Positions 50,879-59,643 of a DNA stretch of 64,000 bases are shown piece after piece; position 1 is the stretch's first letter; the number at the start of each line of letters is the position of its first letter. The DNA comes from Listeria cornellensis FSL F6-0969 (GTDB taxonomy: Bacteria > Bacillota > Bacilli > Lactobacillales > Listeriaceae). Below the pieces are notes generated by a model, which saw nothing but the letters and a program-made list of their open reading frames with translations, searched no databases and was not told where the DNA came from. Where the stretch lies: positions 1 to 64,000 of the forward strand of contig NZ_AODE01000018.1 in the NCBI RefSeq assembly GCF_000525855.1, in the 5' to 3' direction. The translations under genes and the position numbers were made by a program.

Positions 50879-51523
50879 ATGAAATTTTTTATTGATACGG
50901 CAAATGTAGAGGAAATCCGTAAGGCGAACCGAATGGGATTCATTGCTGGGGTGACAACGAACCCGTCATTGATAGCGAAGGAAGGTCGGGATTTTAACCA
51001 GGTCATCGAGGAAATTACGTCGATTGTGGATGGACCAATTAGCGGAGAAGTCGTGAGTTTGGAAGCTGAAAAAATGATTGAAGAAGGTCGCGTGATTGCG
51101 AAAATCCATCCGAATATGGTCGTTAAGATTCCGATGACGGGTGAGGGTTTGGCTGCGGTCGCGGTGCTGAATAAGGAAGGTATTAAAACAAACGTGACGC
51201 TTGTTTTCTCGGCAGCGCAGGCTTTACTTGCGGCACGAGCGGGTGCTACATACGTTTCGCCGTTCTTGGGACGTTTGGATGATATTGGTTCGGATGGCTT
51301 GATTTTGATTCGCGACATTGCGGAAATTTTTGAGGTGCATGGCATTGATACGGAGATTATTTCGGCGAGCGTACGTCATCCGATTCACGTGATTGAGTGC
51401 GCGCGTGCTGGGGCGGACATTGCGACGATACCGTTTAAAGTATATGAGCAAATGTTGAAGCATCCGCTGACTGATTCGGGGATTGAGAAATTCTTGGCGG
51501 ATTGGGAAGCGACGCAGAAATAA
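50879..51523 (+). CDS. tal: Transaldolase, short TalC/F6P-aldolase type
   Basis: 214 residues from the ATG at 50879 (GAGGAGG upstream). [26 protein letters not shown], Schiff-base Lys in [12 protein letters not shown], and [11 protein letters not shown]. Exchanges three-carbon units between sugar phosphates or acts as fructose-6-phosphate aldolase; sequence alone does not decide. The stop overlaps the next start (TAATG). Confidence 0.92.
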   Translation: MKFFIDTANVEEIRKANRMGFIAGVTTNPSLIAKEGRDFNQVIEEITSIVDGPISGEVVSLEAEKMIEEGRVIAKIHPNMVVKIPMTGEGLAAVAVLNKEGIKTNVTLVFSAAQALLAARAGATYVSPFLGRLDDIGSDGLILIRDIAEIFEVHGIDTEIISASVRHPIHVIECARAGADIATIPFKVYEQMLKHPLTDSGIEKFLADWEATQK

Positions 51524-51867
51524 TGAATAGGCAGTATATTGTAAAAATAGCGCACCAAGCATCAGAGGCGAGTCCACTATTTGTGAATAAAAACGAGGAT
51601 TTGTGGATTGGCGAGCATGACGGCAGGCCTGGCTGGACTTATTGCATGACAAAAATGTCTGGAAAAACTGGCTTGGTTCCTGAACAGATTATATCGCGTG
51701 CGAGTGAAGATTCTAAATCTGGCACCTTAACAGAGGATTATTCGGCGAGTGAGTTAACGGTGAAGGCCGGCGACAAAGTGGAGAGTAACCGAGAGCTGAA
51801 CGGCTGGGCTTGGTGTATTGATGAGGATGGTAATGGAGGTTGGTTACCGCTTGAGAAATTGAATTAA
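51523..51867 (+). CDS. Small protein with two SH3-like repeats
   Basis: 114 residues from the ATG overlapping the transaldolase stop. Two similar halves: GRPGWTYCMTKMSGKTGLVP and LNGWAWCIDEDGNGGWLP, each like an SH3-type ligand-binding fold. No signal peptide, so probably cytoplasmic. Coupled to transaldolase; role unknown. Confidence 0.75.
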   Translation: MNRQYIVKIAHQASEASPLFVNKNEDLWIGEHDGRPGWTYCMTKMSGKTGLVPEQIISRASEDSKSGTLTEDYSASELTVKAGDKVESNRELNGWAWCIDEDGNGGWLPLEKLN

Positions 51868-51888
51868 AAACGAGAAACAAGCCGTAGA

Positions 51889-52396
51889 TTAGGATGGCTT
51901 GTTTTTCGTTTTTAGCTGAGAAATAATTTTGCGACGGGCATCTTCGCCTTCTGGAATAGGATACAGCGGGAAGATATGGGGATAGTCTGGATACTCGTAG
52001 TAAGTAGTGGTTTCCTTGTGTTTCTCAGCGAAAAGGTGAGTATCGGGATTCGTCAAATCGCCTGTACTACTAAAAATGGTACGTGGTGCTATATGGGTGA
52101 AATCACCGAAAAGTGGGCTGACAATGGGGCTTTGCAAGGCATGTGTATTGCGATACCATTCTCCGATTTCTTTTAGCGCGGGTGTCCCAACGATGTAGTC
52201 TTTTTCCTCGACGGCAGCTATGTCAGGATTGGAGAGTGTGAGATCGACAACTGGTGAGATGGCAATGATTTGCTTTGGTTGCGGTAGACCTTGTGATTGT
52301 GGACGCTAGTGCAGAACCTTGAAGGTACCAGAGTTTGTTTATCCTGCCTACTTTTGCGATGGTTTGAATCATTTTTAGTTGGATGCTGGTTTTCAT
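51889..52396 (-). pseudogene. Alpha/beta hydrolase remnant with internal deletion
   Basis: Minus strand begins MKTSIQLKMIQTIAKVGRIN and reads about 45 residues. It then changes frame into PKQIIAISPVVDLTLSNPD, continuing through FGDFTHIAPRTIFSSTGDL to the stop. The end fits the C-terminal part of an HSL-type esterase. The middle with the HGGG and GDSAGG motifs is missing, so it is a real deletion relic, unlike the homopolymer breaks elsewhere. Confidence 0.65.
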
Positions 52397-52471
52397 TGGT
52401 TACGCTCCTTTAAATGTTTGGTAGTTAGTATAGCATGCGTGGTAGAATAGAGGCAAGGAACGGAGGCGGTT

Positions 52472-52747
52472 ATGATGAAGGATGAATTACTACAAATACC
52501 TGGAATTGGCAAGCGTTTGAGTGAGGCGCTACATAATATTGGTGTTTCTAAAATGGCGGATTTGAAAGGGAAGAATCCACTGCATTTGTATGAGTTGATG
52601 TGTGAATTTGAGGGGGAGCGGGTCGATCGTTGTGTGCTGTACACGTTTCGTTGTGCTGTGTATTTTGTGGAGACGGAAGATCCTGAGCCAGCGCTTTTGA
52701 AGTGGTGGAATTGGAAAGACCGGTTGTATCCTGGGGAGGTGGAGTGA
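52472..52747 (+). CDS. Cdd1-like helix-hairpin-helix protein
   Basis: 91 residues (a second ATG follows the first). Helix-hairpin-helix LQIPGIGKRLSEALHNIGVS, then LYELMCEFEGERVDRCVLYT and FRCAVYFVE, matching the 'pathogenicity locus' Cdd1 family of small DNA-binding-type proteins. Start follows ACGGAGG. Its stop overlaps the sirtuin start (ATGA). Confidence 0.8.
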   Translation: MMKDELLQIPGIGKRLSEALHNIGVSKMADLKGKNPLHLYELMCEFEGERVDRCVLYTFRCAVYFVETEDPEPALLKWWNWKDRLYPGEVE

Positions 52748-53442
52748 TGGGAACGCTTGCGGAGAGTTTGGCGAGTAGCGAACGGATTGTGTTCTTGACG
52801 GGAGCTGGTGTTTCGGTGCCTTCGGGAATCCCAGATTATCGCTCGAAAAATGGACTTTATACGGGGCGGGAAAACCCGGAGTATTTGCTGAGTGCGACGT
52901 GTTTGCGAAACGAGCCGGATAAATTTTATACGTTTGTGCGAGATAATATGTACTATCCCGACGCAGAGCCGAATGCAATTCACGAAAAAATGGCGGAGAT
53001 CGAGCGGCGTGCGGGAAAACAGGTGACGGTTGTGACGCAAAATATCGATGGCCTGCATGAAAAAGCGGGATCGCGCAATGTGGTGGAATTTCACGGCAGT
53101 TTGTACCGGTGCCATTGCCAGAAATGTGGCATGACGGTGCGTTCAGAGCAATATTTGGAATCAGATAAACACGAGAACTGCGGCGGTATCATTCGCCCAG
53201 AAGTCGTACTATATGAAGAAAATTTGCCAGAAGACGCAATAAATGGGGCGTTAGCAGCGATTACGAAAGCAGATTTGATAGTCATTGTAGGAACCTCTTT
53301 CAAAGTTAGCCCATTCTGTAACCTAACTGACTATCGCAAAAGAGGAAGCACGGTTTTCGCGGTAAACCAAGAGTTGCTACGACTCCCTTTCCAATATACG
53401 ATGATTCAAGACGACGCTGTCAGTATTTTTAAAGAATTGTGA
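52747..53442 (+). CDS. cobB: Sir2-family NAD-dependent protein deacylase
   Basis: 231 residues from the ATG overlapping the Cdd1-like stop. NAD-binding LTGAGVSVPSGIPDYRS, TQNIDGLHEKAG, catalytic His in EFHGSLYRCHC, zinc cysteines CHCQKC and a single later Cys in NCGGIIRP. VVLYEENLPE and VGTSFKVSP complete the pocket. The second zinc CxxC pair seems reduced to one Cys, so zinc binding may be partial. Deacylates lysines, for example of acetyl-CoA synthetase. Confidence 0.92.
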   Translation: MGTLAESLASSERIVFLTGAGVSVPSGIPDYRSKNGLYTGRENPEYLLSATCLRNEPDKFYTFVRDNMYYPDAEPNAIHEKMAEIERRAGKQVTVVTQNIDGLHEKAGSRNVVEFHGSLYRCHCQKCGMTVRSEQYLESDKHENCGGIIRPEVVLYEENLPEDAINGALAAITKADLIVIVGTSFKVSPFCNLTDYRKRGSTVFAVNQELLRLPFQYTMIQDDAVSIFKEL

Positions 53443-53504
53443 TTTCTTGCAGAACCCTAGCAAGTCATGGTAAAATTTTAAAAGTATGGACAAACTCCGA
53501 ATGA

Positions 53505-53615
53505 AGTCGAGGTTCTTGTTTTATCCTTTTTTGGGTAGGATGAAGATTACGCTTTACACAAATCGAGCCAAACTGTTCGATTGCGAACGCTTGTCGCCGA
53601 TTTATATGGAGTATG
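53505..53615 (+). repeat. Structured intergenic element, copy B
   Basis: TTTGGGTAGGATGAAG, ACACAAATCGAGCC and GATTGCGAACGCTTGTCGCCG, then ATTTATAT, matching the flanks of the element before queF. AAATCG and CGATTT can close a stem around it. It lacks the inner 17-base hairpin of copy A. It lies 30-130 bases before the CNNM start. Confidence 0.6.
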
Positions 53616-53646
53616 CTCTACACTACGAAAAGGAGTGGATGGTTGG

Positions 53647-54969
53647 ATGAACCCTGACCCCGAGAGTCAGCAGATTATTGTACAATTAATTCTTATTTTG
53701 GTGTTGACGTTACTAAATGCGTTCTTTGCTTCGGCAGAAATGGCGTTGGTATCGCTTAACAAAAACCGTGTCAGGTCGCAAGCGGTGCAAGGGGACAAGA
53801 AGGCCCAGTTGCTTGTGAAAATGATAGATGATCCGAGTCGATTTATCGCTACAATTCAAGTTGGTATCACGCTTGCTGGATTCTTCTCCAGTGCAGCGGC
53901 AGCGACGAGTATCGCCTCAGTTCTAGGGACGCGATTTGGTGGGACTGCTTTTGCGAATGAAATGGCTGTAGTCGTTGTGACGATTATTTTATCTTATATC
54001 ACGCTTGTTTTTGGTGAACTTTATCCGAAACGGCTTGCTTTGCAAAAAGCGGAAGCGATATCTCGTTTTTCAGTACGACCAATTATGATTATCAGTACTG
54101 TTTTAACGCCTTTCGTTAAATTTTTGTCGTTCTCAACGAATGTGCTCGTGAAAATAACGCGCATGGATAAGAATGAGAATACGGAAAAAATGACGCGTGA
54201 GGAAATGCAACTTATTATTGAGACTGGTAGGCGTGATGGTGCGATTGAAAAAGCGGAACTCGATATGCTTCGTGGTGTTTTTGAAATGGACACGATTTAT
54301 GCGAAGGAAGTCATGGTGCCGCGGACGGATAGCTTCATGATTGATGCGAATGAGGATTCGGGCTTGTTGGTAGATAAACTTTTGGAGCGTAATTATTCGC
54401 GTATTCCGGTTTATTTGGACGATATGGATTCGGTGTATGGTATTCTGCATATGAAAGATGTATTTTTGGCGGCGAGGAAACAAGGTTTTGATAATATCGA
54501 CGTGAAAAAGTTAGTAAAAGAGGCTTTCTTTGTGCCGGAGACGATTTTTGTCGATGATTTGTTGAAAGCAATGCAAAAATCACATAATCAAATGGCAATC
54601 TTGATGGATGAGTATGGCGGCGTTGCGGGTATCGTGACAGTGGAGGATTTATTGGAGGAGATTGTTGGCGAGATTGATGATGAGTTCGATGCGTTATCTG
54701 ACGAGGTGAAGAAGTTGGATGAGCACACGTTTATCGTGGAGGGCCGGATGCCGATTGATGACTTCAATGAAATGTTTCACGTGGAACTTCCTGATAAGGG
54801 GATAGATACGATTGCGGGCTTTGTCCTGACGCAGCTTAAAACGATTCCAGATGATGGTGAAGAGGTCGTTTTGGAATATGAGAATTTAACTTTTATCGTG
54901 ACGGAGATTAAGGATTCACGGGTTGTCACGATACGAGTCGAGATAGAACAAGATAAGATGACAGAGTAG
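53647..54969 (+). CDS. CNNM/CorC-type membrane protein with CBS domains (hemolysin C family)
   Basis: 440 residues from the ATG at 53647 (GTG at 53635 possible). DUF21 domain of four helices (LILVLTLLNAFFASAEMALV; AGFFSSAAAATSIASVLG; VVTIILSYITLVFGELYPKR). Two CBS modules follow (VMVPRTDSFMI; MAILMDEYGGVAGIVTVEDL) and a CorC_HlyC C-terminal domain (VEGRMPIDDFNEMFHVELPD). Such proteins act in magnesium or cobalt efflux/homeostasis. No Mg riboswitch was recognised upstream. Confidence 0.9.
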   Translation: MNPDPESQQIIVQLILILVLTLLNAFFASAEMALVSLNKNRVRSQAVQGDKKAQLLVKMIDDPSRFIATIQVGITLAGFFSSAAAATSIASVLGTRFGGTAFANEMAVVVVTIILSYITLVFGELYPKRLALQKAEAISRFSVRPIMIISTVLTPFVKFLSFSTNVLVKITRMDKNENTEKMTREEMQLIIETGRRDGAIEKAELDMLRGVFEMDTIYAKEVMVPRTDSFMIDANEDSGLLVDKLLERNYSRIPVYLDDMDSVYGILHMKDVFLAARKQGFDNIDVKKLVKEAFFVPETIFVDDLLKAMQKSHNQMAILMDEYGGVAGIVTVEDLLEEIVGEIDDEFDALSDEVKKLDEHTFIVEGRMPIDDFNEMFHVELPDKGIDTIAGFVLTQLKTIPDDGEEVVLEYENLTFIVTEIKDSRVVTIRVEIEQDKMTE

Positions 54970-54992
54970 GAAGATGAAAAATAATAAAGATT

Positions 54993-55027
54993 GCGTTTCA
55001 GGGCGATGTCCCAGAGACGCCTTTTTT
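54993..55027 (+). terminator. Terminator after CNNM gene
   Basis: Stem GCGTTTC/GAGACGC with T6. Confidence 0.7.
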
Positions 55028-55047
55028 AGTATAGACAGCTGGAAGGA

Positions 55048-55902
55048 ATGGTTAAAATGGGAACTTTAGTTGGTGGGAGCCGGCATACTGTGGGTTTGCA
55101 ATCGGATGGGACTGTTATTGCGATTGGTGATAACAAATGTGGCCAATGTGCGCTTGAAATGTGGCATCATATCGTGGATGTCGCAGCGGGGAGTGTGCAT
55201 AGGGCGGCTAATACTGGTAATGCTCATACTGTAGGATTAAAGTCGGATGGTGGCGTTATTGCGGCTGGTTGGGATAAACATGGACAATGTGATGTTAATG
55301 ACTGGCATGGGATTTCAGCAGTGGCGGCAGGGTGGTGTCGGACAATTGGCTTAAAATGTGACGGTAGTGTAATTGCTGTTGGGCGAAATAATGAGGGCGA
55401 ATGTAATACGTCTAATTGGCAGAATATCATTGCTATTGCTGCTGGCGATTGGCATACTGTCGGGCTTGTTAAAACTGGTTCTGTGGTGGCTATTGGTAAT
55501 AATCGCTATAAACAGTGTGCGGTTAGTGATTGGAAAAATATCATTGCTATTGATGCGGGATATCTTCACACGGTTGGCCTGCAAGCAGATGGTACCGTCG
55601 TTGCTATTGGGAAAAACATAGATAAACAATGTGATGTGGCTGACTGGCATAACATCGTGGCGATAGCTGCTGGTAGTAAGCACACTGTTGCGATTCAGGA
55701 GGACGGTGTTGTAGTAGCTACTGGCGACAATCGGTTTGGTCAATGTGAGGTTACTAGTTGGCGCGATATGGTAGCGATTGCCGCTGGTTGTGGACATACG
55801 CTCGGCTTGAAAAAAGACGGAAGAGTACTAGCTATTGGCGATAATAGTCATGGCCAATGTGATGTGCATACGTGGCATAATATCCAAATTCCAATTTTAT
55901 AA
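55048..55902 (+). CDS. RCC1-repeat beta-propeller protein
   Basis: 284 residues made of about seven ~38-residue repeats of the form HTVGLQSDGTVIAIGDNKCG then QCDVxxWHNIVAIAAG. Seven repeats would close a complete propeller. No signal peptide, membrane helix or attached catalytic domain. Each repeat carries the conserved QC. Role unknown in bacteria; such proteins usually bind proteins. Start ATG behind TGGAAGG; no co-transcribed gene is evident. Confidence 0.85.
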   Translation: MVKMGTLVGGSRHTVGLQSDGTVIAIGDNKCGQCALEMWHHIVDVAAGSVHRAANTGNAHTVGLKSDGGVIAAGWDKHGQCDVNDWHGISAVAAGWCRTIGLKCDGSVIAVGRNNEGECNTSNWQNIIAIAAGDWHTVGLVKTGSVVAIGNNRYKQCAVSDWKNIIAIDAGYLHTVGLQADGTVVAIGKNIDKQCDVADWHNIVAIAAGSKHTVAIQEDGVVVATGDNRFGQCEVTSWRDMVAIAAGCGHTLGLKKDGRVLAIGDNSHGQCDVHTWHNIQIPIL

Positions 55903-55995
55903 TGCGTCGCTTAATCTAAATGACACTTTTGGGACTTGAGATGTGCTTATATTATCGGTATGATGATGGTGTAGATGAAAACGGAGGTGCGTGGC

Positions 55996-56949
55996 TTGTC
56001 GAATATTAAGGATATTGCAAAACTGGCGGGGGTTTCGGTGACGACGGTTTCGCGGGTTTTGAATGAACATCCGTATGTGACGGAGGAGAAACGTAAGCGT
56101 GTTCAAGAGGTGATGGCGGAGCTGGATTATAGTCCGAATCGGAATGCGGTGGATCTTAGTCGGGGGCGGACGAATACGATTGGTTTTGTGTTGCCGTATA
56201 ATGATCATCCGTGGTTTGATAAGGTGATGAATGGTGTGCTGGAGGCGGCTTTTGCGAAGTGTTATTCGGTGGTGATTTGTCCGACGGGGTATGACCGGGC
56301 GGAGGAGGAGCGTTATTTGCGGATGCTGAAAACAAAGCGGATTGATGGGCTGATTATTGCGTCGCGGGCGAATGATTGGGAGACGATTGGGCCGTATGCG
56401 AATTATGGGCCGATTGTGGCGTGTGAGTATATTAACGATCCACTGATTTCTTGTGCGTATGTGGATCAGTTCCAGGCGTACATGGACGGATTTCAGATTT
56501 TGAAGGATGCTGGACACGGGCGTGTGGGGTTTACGGTCGGGCGTGAGGAGCAGTGGAGCAATAGCACGAAGTTGAAAATAATGGCGTATGAGGCGGTTTT
56601 CGGGGAGCTGGATGAGGCGCTTATTTTGCAGGATTGCTATGATGTGGCGGACGGGAAACGGGCGGCGGAGGCATTTTTAGCTTTGGCGAAACCTCCGACG
56701 GCGATGTACGCGAATGGGGATGAGGTCGCGGCTGGGATGCATTATTATGTGACGCACCAGGAGCTGAACGTGCCACGGGATATCGCGATTTTGGGCGAGG
56801 AGAATTTGCCGATTGCGGATGTGTTGGATATTTCGACATTGGATAAGAATTTGCGGGAGATTGGACGCGTAGCTGTGGAGCTATTTTTGAGTGGAAAAGT
56901 GGAGAAGAAACTGGTTCAGCATAAAATTATTATGCGAAATTCGATATAA
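55996..56949 (+). CDS. LacI-family transcriptional repressor
   Basis: 317 residues from the TTG at 55996 (GGAGGTG upstream), the usual start point before SNIKDIAKLAGVSVTTVSRVL. Helix-turn-helix and hinge (LDYSPNRNAVDL), then a periplasmic-binding-protein-like ligand domain (NTIGFVLPYNDHPWFDKVM, GLIIASRANDW). The nearest plausible target is the promoter just downstream at 56954-56983. Confidence 0.9.
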   Translation: MSNIKDIAKLAGVSVTTVSRVLNEHPYVTEEKRKRVQEVMAELDYSPNRNAVDLSRGRTNTIGFVLPYNDHPWFDKVMNGVLEAAFAKCYSVVICPTGYDRAEEERYLRMLKTKRIDGLIIASRANDWETIGPYANYGPIVACEYINDPLISCAYVDQFQAYMDGFQILKDAGHGRVGFTVGREEQWSNSTKLKIMAYEAVFGELDEALILQDCYDVADGKRAAEAFLALAKPPTAMYANGDEVAAGMHYYVTHQELNVPRDIAILGEENLPIADVLDISTLDKNLREIGRVAVELFLSGKVEKKLVQHKIIMRNSI

Positions 56950-56953
56950 GGGC

Positions 56954-56983
56954 TTGACCTGAAACGCATTTCATCGTTTATCT
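56954..56983 (+). promoter_or_regulatory. Promoter with palindromic operator, 57-kb operon
   Basis: TTGACC at 56954-56959, TGAAACGCATTTCA (56960-56973), TTATCT at 56978-56983. Same order and spacing as the promoters at 16736 and 23527. Confidence 0.55.
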
Positions 56984-57013
56984 TTAGTGTAGAGATTAAA
57001 GGAGGCGATTGGG

Positions 57014-57382
57014 ATGCGTGTGGAAGGTATGTGTAAGGTGACGGCGAATTTTGGGATGGAGTTTCAGTACGGGGAGTTTTATTTGGAACGGGATTATCTT
57101 GTTTTTGATCGAAATTATAGCTTGGGCTTGAAAAAGCGGCAGACGTTTCCGATGGCGAAGTTGACGGATATTGTGGTTGTTCCGGAGAATGGACGGCTTT
57201 ACGTGACGTTTTCGTGTGGGGGTATGAGTTTTGAATTGGATGAGGCTGTGGATGGTGATTTGGCTGCGTTTGCACGGGAATTACGGACGGCGCGATATGG
57301 TGTGAAGCCGGAAGTACAACGTTTTAAATATGAGAAGAGACGACAGTATACGACGCATCACCAGCATCATTTTGTGGAGTGA
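57014..57382 (+). CDS. Protein of unknown function
   Basis: 122 residues, ATG after AAAGGAGGCGATTGGG. Beta-rich N-terminal 80 residues (MEFQYGEFYLERDYLVFDRN, VVVPENGRLYVTFSCGGMSF) that could form a PH-like or GRAM-like fold, then a basic, histidine-rich tail (RRQYTTHHQHHFVE). No recognised family. Precedes a HAD phosphatase on the same transcript. Confidence 0.65.
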   Translation: MRVEGMCKVTANFGMEFQYGEFYLERDYLVFDRNYSLGLKKRQTFPMAKLTDIVVVPENGRLYVTFSCGGMSFELDEAVDGDLAAFARELRTARYGVKPEVQRFKYEKRRQYTTHHQHHFVE

Positions 57383-57409
57383 GTGATGCGCGAGAGGGGC
57401 GGAATTTGA

Positions 57410-58015
57410 TTGTATAAAACGGTTATTTTTGATATAGATGGGACGCTTTTGGATACGGAACGTGTGGTTTTGCATGCGCTACGCGTGGCGTTGGGGAATG
57501 TGGGTTTACATTATGAACAGGATGATTTGCGTTTTGCGCTTGGGATTACGGGCGAGAAGGCGTTGGCGCAACTGGATGTGGCGGATCGGGACGCGGTGAT
57601 GGCGGACTGGTTTGCGATGGAGGCTAAGCTGAATGAGGAGGTTGAGATTTTCGACGGAATCGTGGAGGTTTTGGCGAGGTTGGACGGAATTGGTGTTGTG
57701 ACTTCAAAAAATGCGGGCGAGATGGAGACGGGATTTTATCCGTTTGGTTTGGCGAGACATTTTGATGCGATTGTTTGTGCGAGCGATACGGAGAATCATA
57801 AGCCGCATCCTGATCCGCTTTTACGGTGTATGGCTTTGCTAGGCGCGGATCCTGCGACGACGCTCTATGTTGGTGATGCTACATATGATATGGCGTGCGC
57901 TCATGCGGCGGGTGCTGATTTCGGACTGGCATTGTGGGGTGCGAAGAAGACGGATGGTTTTGAGGACGCGAATGTCATTTTGGAGAGGCCGAGTGATATT
58001 TTGAAATATATTTGA
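57410..58015 (+). CDS. HAD-superfamily phosphatase, Gph/PpaX type
   Basis: 201 residues, TTG start. Motif I FDIDGTLLDTERV, motif II VVTSKN, Lys in NHKPHPDP, motif IV YVGDATYDMACAHAAG. Alpha-helical cap between motif I and II. Subfamily IA: phosphoglycolate, pyrophosphate or sugar phosphate as possible substrates. Second gene behind the operator at 56960. Confidence 0.85.
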   Translation: MYKTVIFDIDGTLLDTERVVLHALRVALGNVGLHYEQDDLRFALGITGEKALAQLDVADRDAVMADWFAMEAKLNEEVEIFDGIVEVLARLDGIGVVTSKNAGEMETGFYPFGLARHFDAIVCASDTENHKPHPDPLLRCMALLGADPATTLYVGDATYDMACAHAAGADFGLALWGAKKTDGFEDANVILERPSDILKYI

Positions 58016-58126
58016 ATGGTTGGCGTGAATGGGCAGTGCAGACTGTGTTTTTCACGCTTTTTTGTTTGGGTTGGGGAAAAATGATGGTAGAGAGGAGAAA
58101 AGCTGTTTTGATTGGAGGAGAATAGG

Positions 58127-59599
58127 ATGATGCAGGCCAAGATTGTAGTTGGGGCATTGCTAGTATTTCTCACCATGATGTTTTCTTCAAGCCCGAATGC
58201 TGCGGTGGAGTTGTCGCCAGAGATGAATAGTCAAATGATTGATACAGCGTTACAAAAAGCGAAGAGTAGTAAGGTGGCGTCGGAGAAAATTGTGACATTG
58301 CCGAAAGGGGAGCTGGTACTTGCTCGGACGGTTGTTGTTCCGGCGGGCGTGACGCTGCGTGGAGCCAGTTTGAGCGCGATGCCTGTTCTGAAAATATGGC
58401 AGAATGAGTCGATTCCGATCGTGAGGATGGGAAGCGATACGAAGCTTGAAAATGTTGTTTTGGATGGGCAGAAGGGGAAGTATGTGAATCAGCGACATAA
58501 TGGGATTGAGATTGTTGGTACGAGCGCGAGTCAGCGAGTGAGGAATGTGCAGATTGTGAATAGTCAAGTTCGGAATTTTGGTGGAAATGGGATTTATATG
58601 AAGTATACGGATCGGGTGCGGATTGCGGGTACAACGCAGGCGCAGATGATGGTTTCTAATATTGGCTATGCGGGGATTATTGGTTATTCAGCGAACAATA
58701 CGATAATTCAAAAAGTGACGGTGCGTGATATTGGTGTGACTGGCCAACTACTTGCGTATAATATTGCGTTGACAGAGGTTTATAATAGTAAATTGGCGAC
58801 GAGTGTTCAGGCGAAAGTGAATCCGCGTAGTGATGGTGCTTTGATCACGGATTCGTATATTTTGAATAACGCGGTTTGGGAAGGGATTGATACGCATCAC
58901 GGTCGGAATTTGGTGATTCAGAATAATACGATTGTGAATGTGAAAAACGCGATTGCGGTGGTATCAATTACGCTGGCTGGGGATGTGGGAACGGTTAACC
59001 CGCCTCAAAATGTGATGATTCGTAATAACCGAATTAATAAGCAGTCGGATTATGTGAAGCTGAGATTGGCGAAATCGGAAAAATTTAAGACGGTGCGGGG
59101 AATCGTTGTTTCGGGCGCGAAGCTGAAGAAGAGTCGGGATGCGGTTTATGCAACTGGTATACAGGTTCTGAATAATCAGATTGAGAATGTTCAGGCGGTC
59201 AGTATTTATGGTGGTGGAATCTTGATGCAATCGACTTTTGGTGCGGCGGTTTCGGGGAATCGGGTACAGCTGGAGCCTAGTGGTAGGACGAATTATAATG
59301 GGATTGCGTTGACTGTGAATAATAAACGGACAGCAGTTATTGGGAATTATATTGGGAAAATTGTTGCGATGCCGACGGAGGTTATTGCTTTTCGTGGTGC
59401 GCAAAATAATGGGGAGTGGAACAACGCGAAATGGAGCAAGGTGTCGGGATACGGTATGGTATTGTCGAAAAATTACCGAGATGTTACGCTGTTTACGGAT
59501 GGGAAATTGAATATGGGAAAGGCGAAATTGGTGACGAGGATTGCAGATCCGAATAGTGTGGTGGTGAGGAATACGAATAAATATACATTTAAGAAGTGA
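58127..59599 (+). CDS. Secreted parallel beta-helix protein
   Basis: 490 residues from the ATG at 58127 (TTGGAGGAG upstream). Signal peptide core IVVGALLVFLTMMFSSSPNA. Pectate-lyase-3/NosD-like beta-helix: VTLPKGELVLARTVVVPAGV, repeated N-x-I runs (VIQNNTIVNVKNAIAVV, MIRNNRINKQ, QVLNNQIENVQ). No cell-wall anchor. Possibly a polysaccharide lyase or epimerase, but catalytic residues cannot be named. Confidence 0.75.
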   Translation: MMQAKIVVGALLVFLTMMFSSSPNAAVELSPEMNSQMIDTALQKAKSSKVASEKIVTLPKGELVLARTVVVPAGVTLRGASLSAMPVLKIWQNESIPIVRMGSDTKLENVVLDGQKGKYVNQRHNGIEIVGTSASQRVRNVQIVNSQVRNFGGNGIYMKYTDRVRIAGTTQAQMMVSNIGYAGIIGYSANNTIIQKVTVRDIGVTGQLLAYNIALTEVYNSKLATSVQAKVNPRSDGALITDSYILNNAVWEGIDTHHGRNLVIQNNTIVNVKNAIAVVSITLAGDVGTVNPPQNVMIRNNRINKQSDYVKLRLAKSEKFKTVRGIVVSGAKLKKSRDAVYATGIQVLNNQIENVQAVSIYGGGILMQSTFGAAVSGNRVQLEPSGRTNYNGIALTVNNKRTAVIGNYIGKIVAMPTEVIAFRGAQNNGEWNNAKWSKVSGYGMVLSKNYRDVTLFTDGKLNMGKAKLVTRIADPNSVVVRNTNKYTFKK

Positions 59600-59640
59600 A
59601 AAAAGAGCGATGGTTTTTCTGTGAACCATCGCTCTTTTTT
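59599..59640. terminator. Bidirectional terminator
   Basis: Stem AAAAAAGAGCGATGGTT/AACCATCGCTCTTTTTT between convergent genes. Confidence 0.9.
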
Positions 59641-59643
59641 CAT

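Noticed and set aside
53443-53646. Magnesium (M-box) or manganese riboswitch before the CNNM gene
   Set aside because: No conserved M-box or yybP-ykoY core sequence; only the shared element with the queF region is seen.
55048-55902. Regular repeats as a CRISPR-like array
   Set aside because: Repeats are in frame, ~114 bases long and encode an RCC1 propeller.
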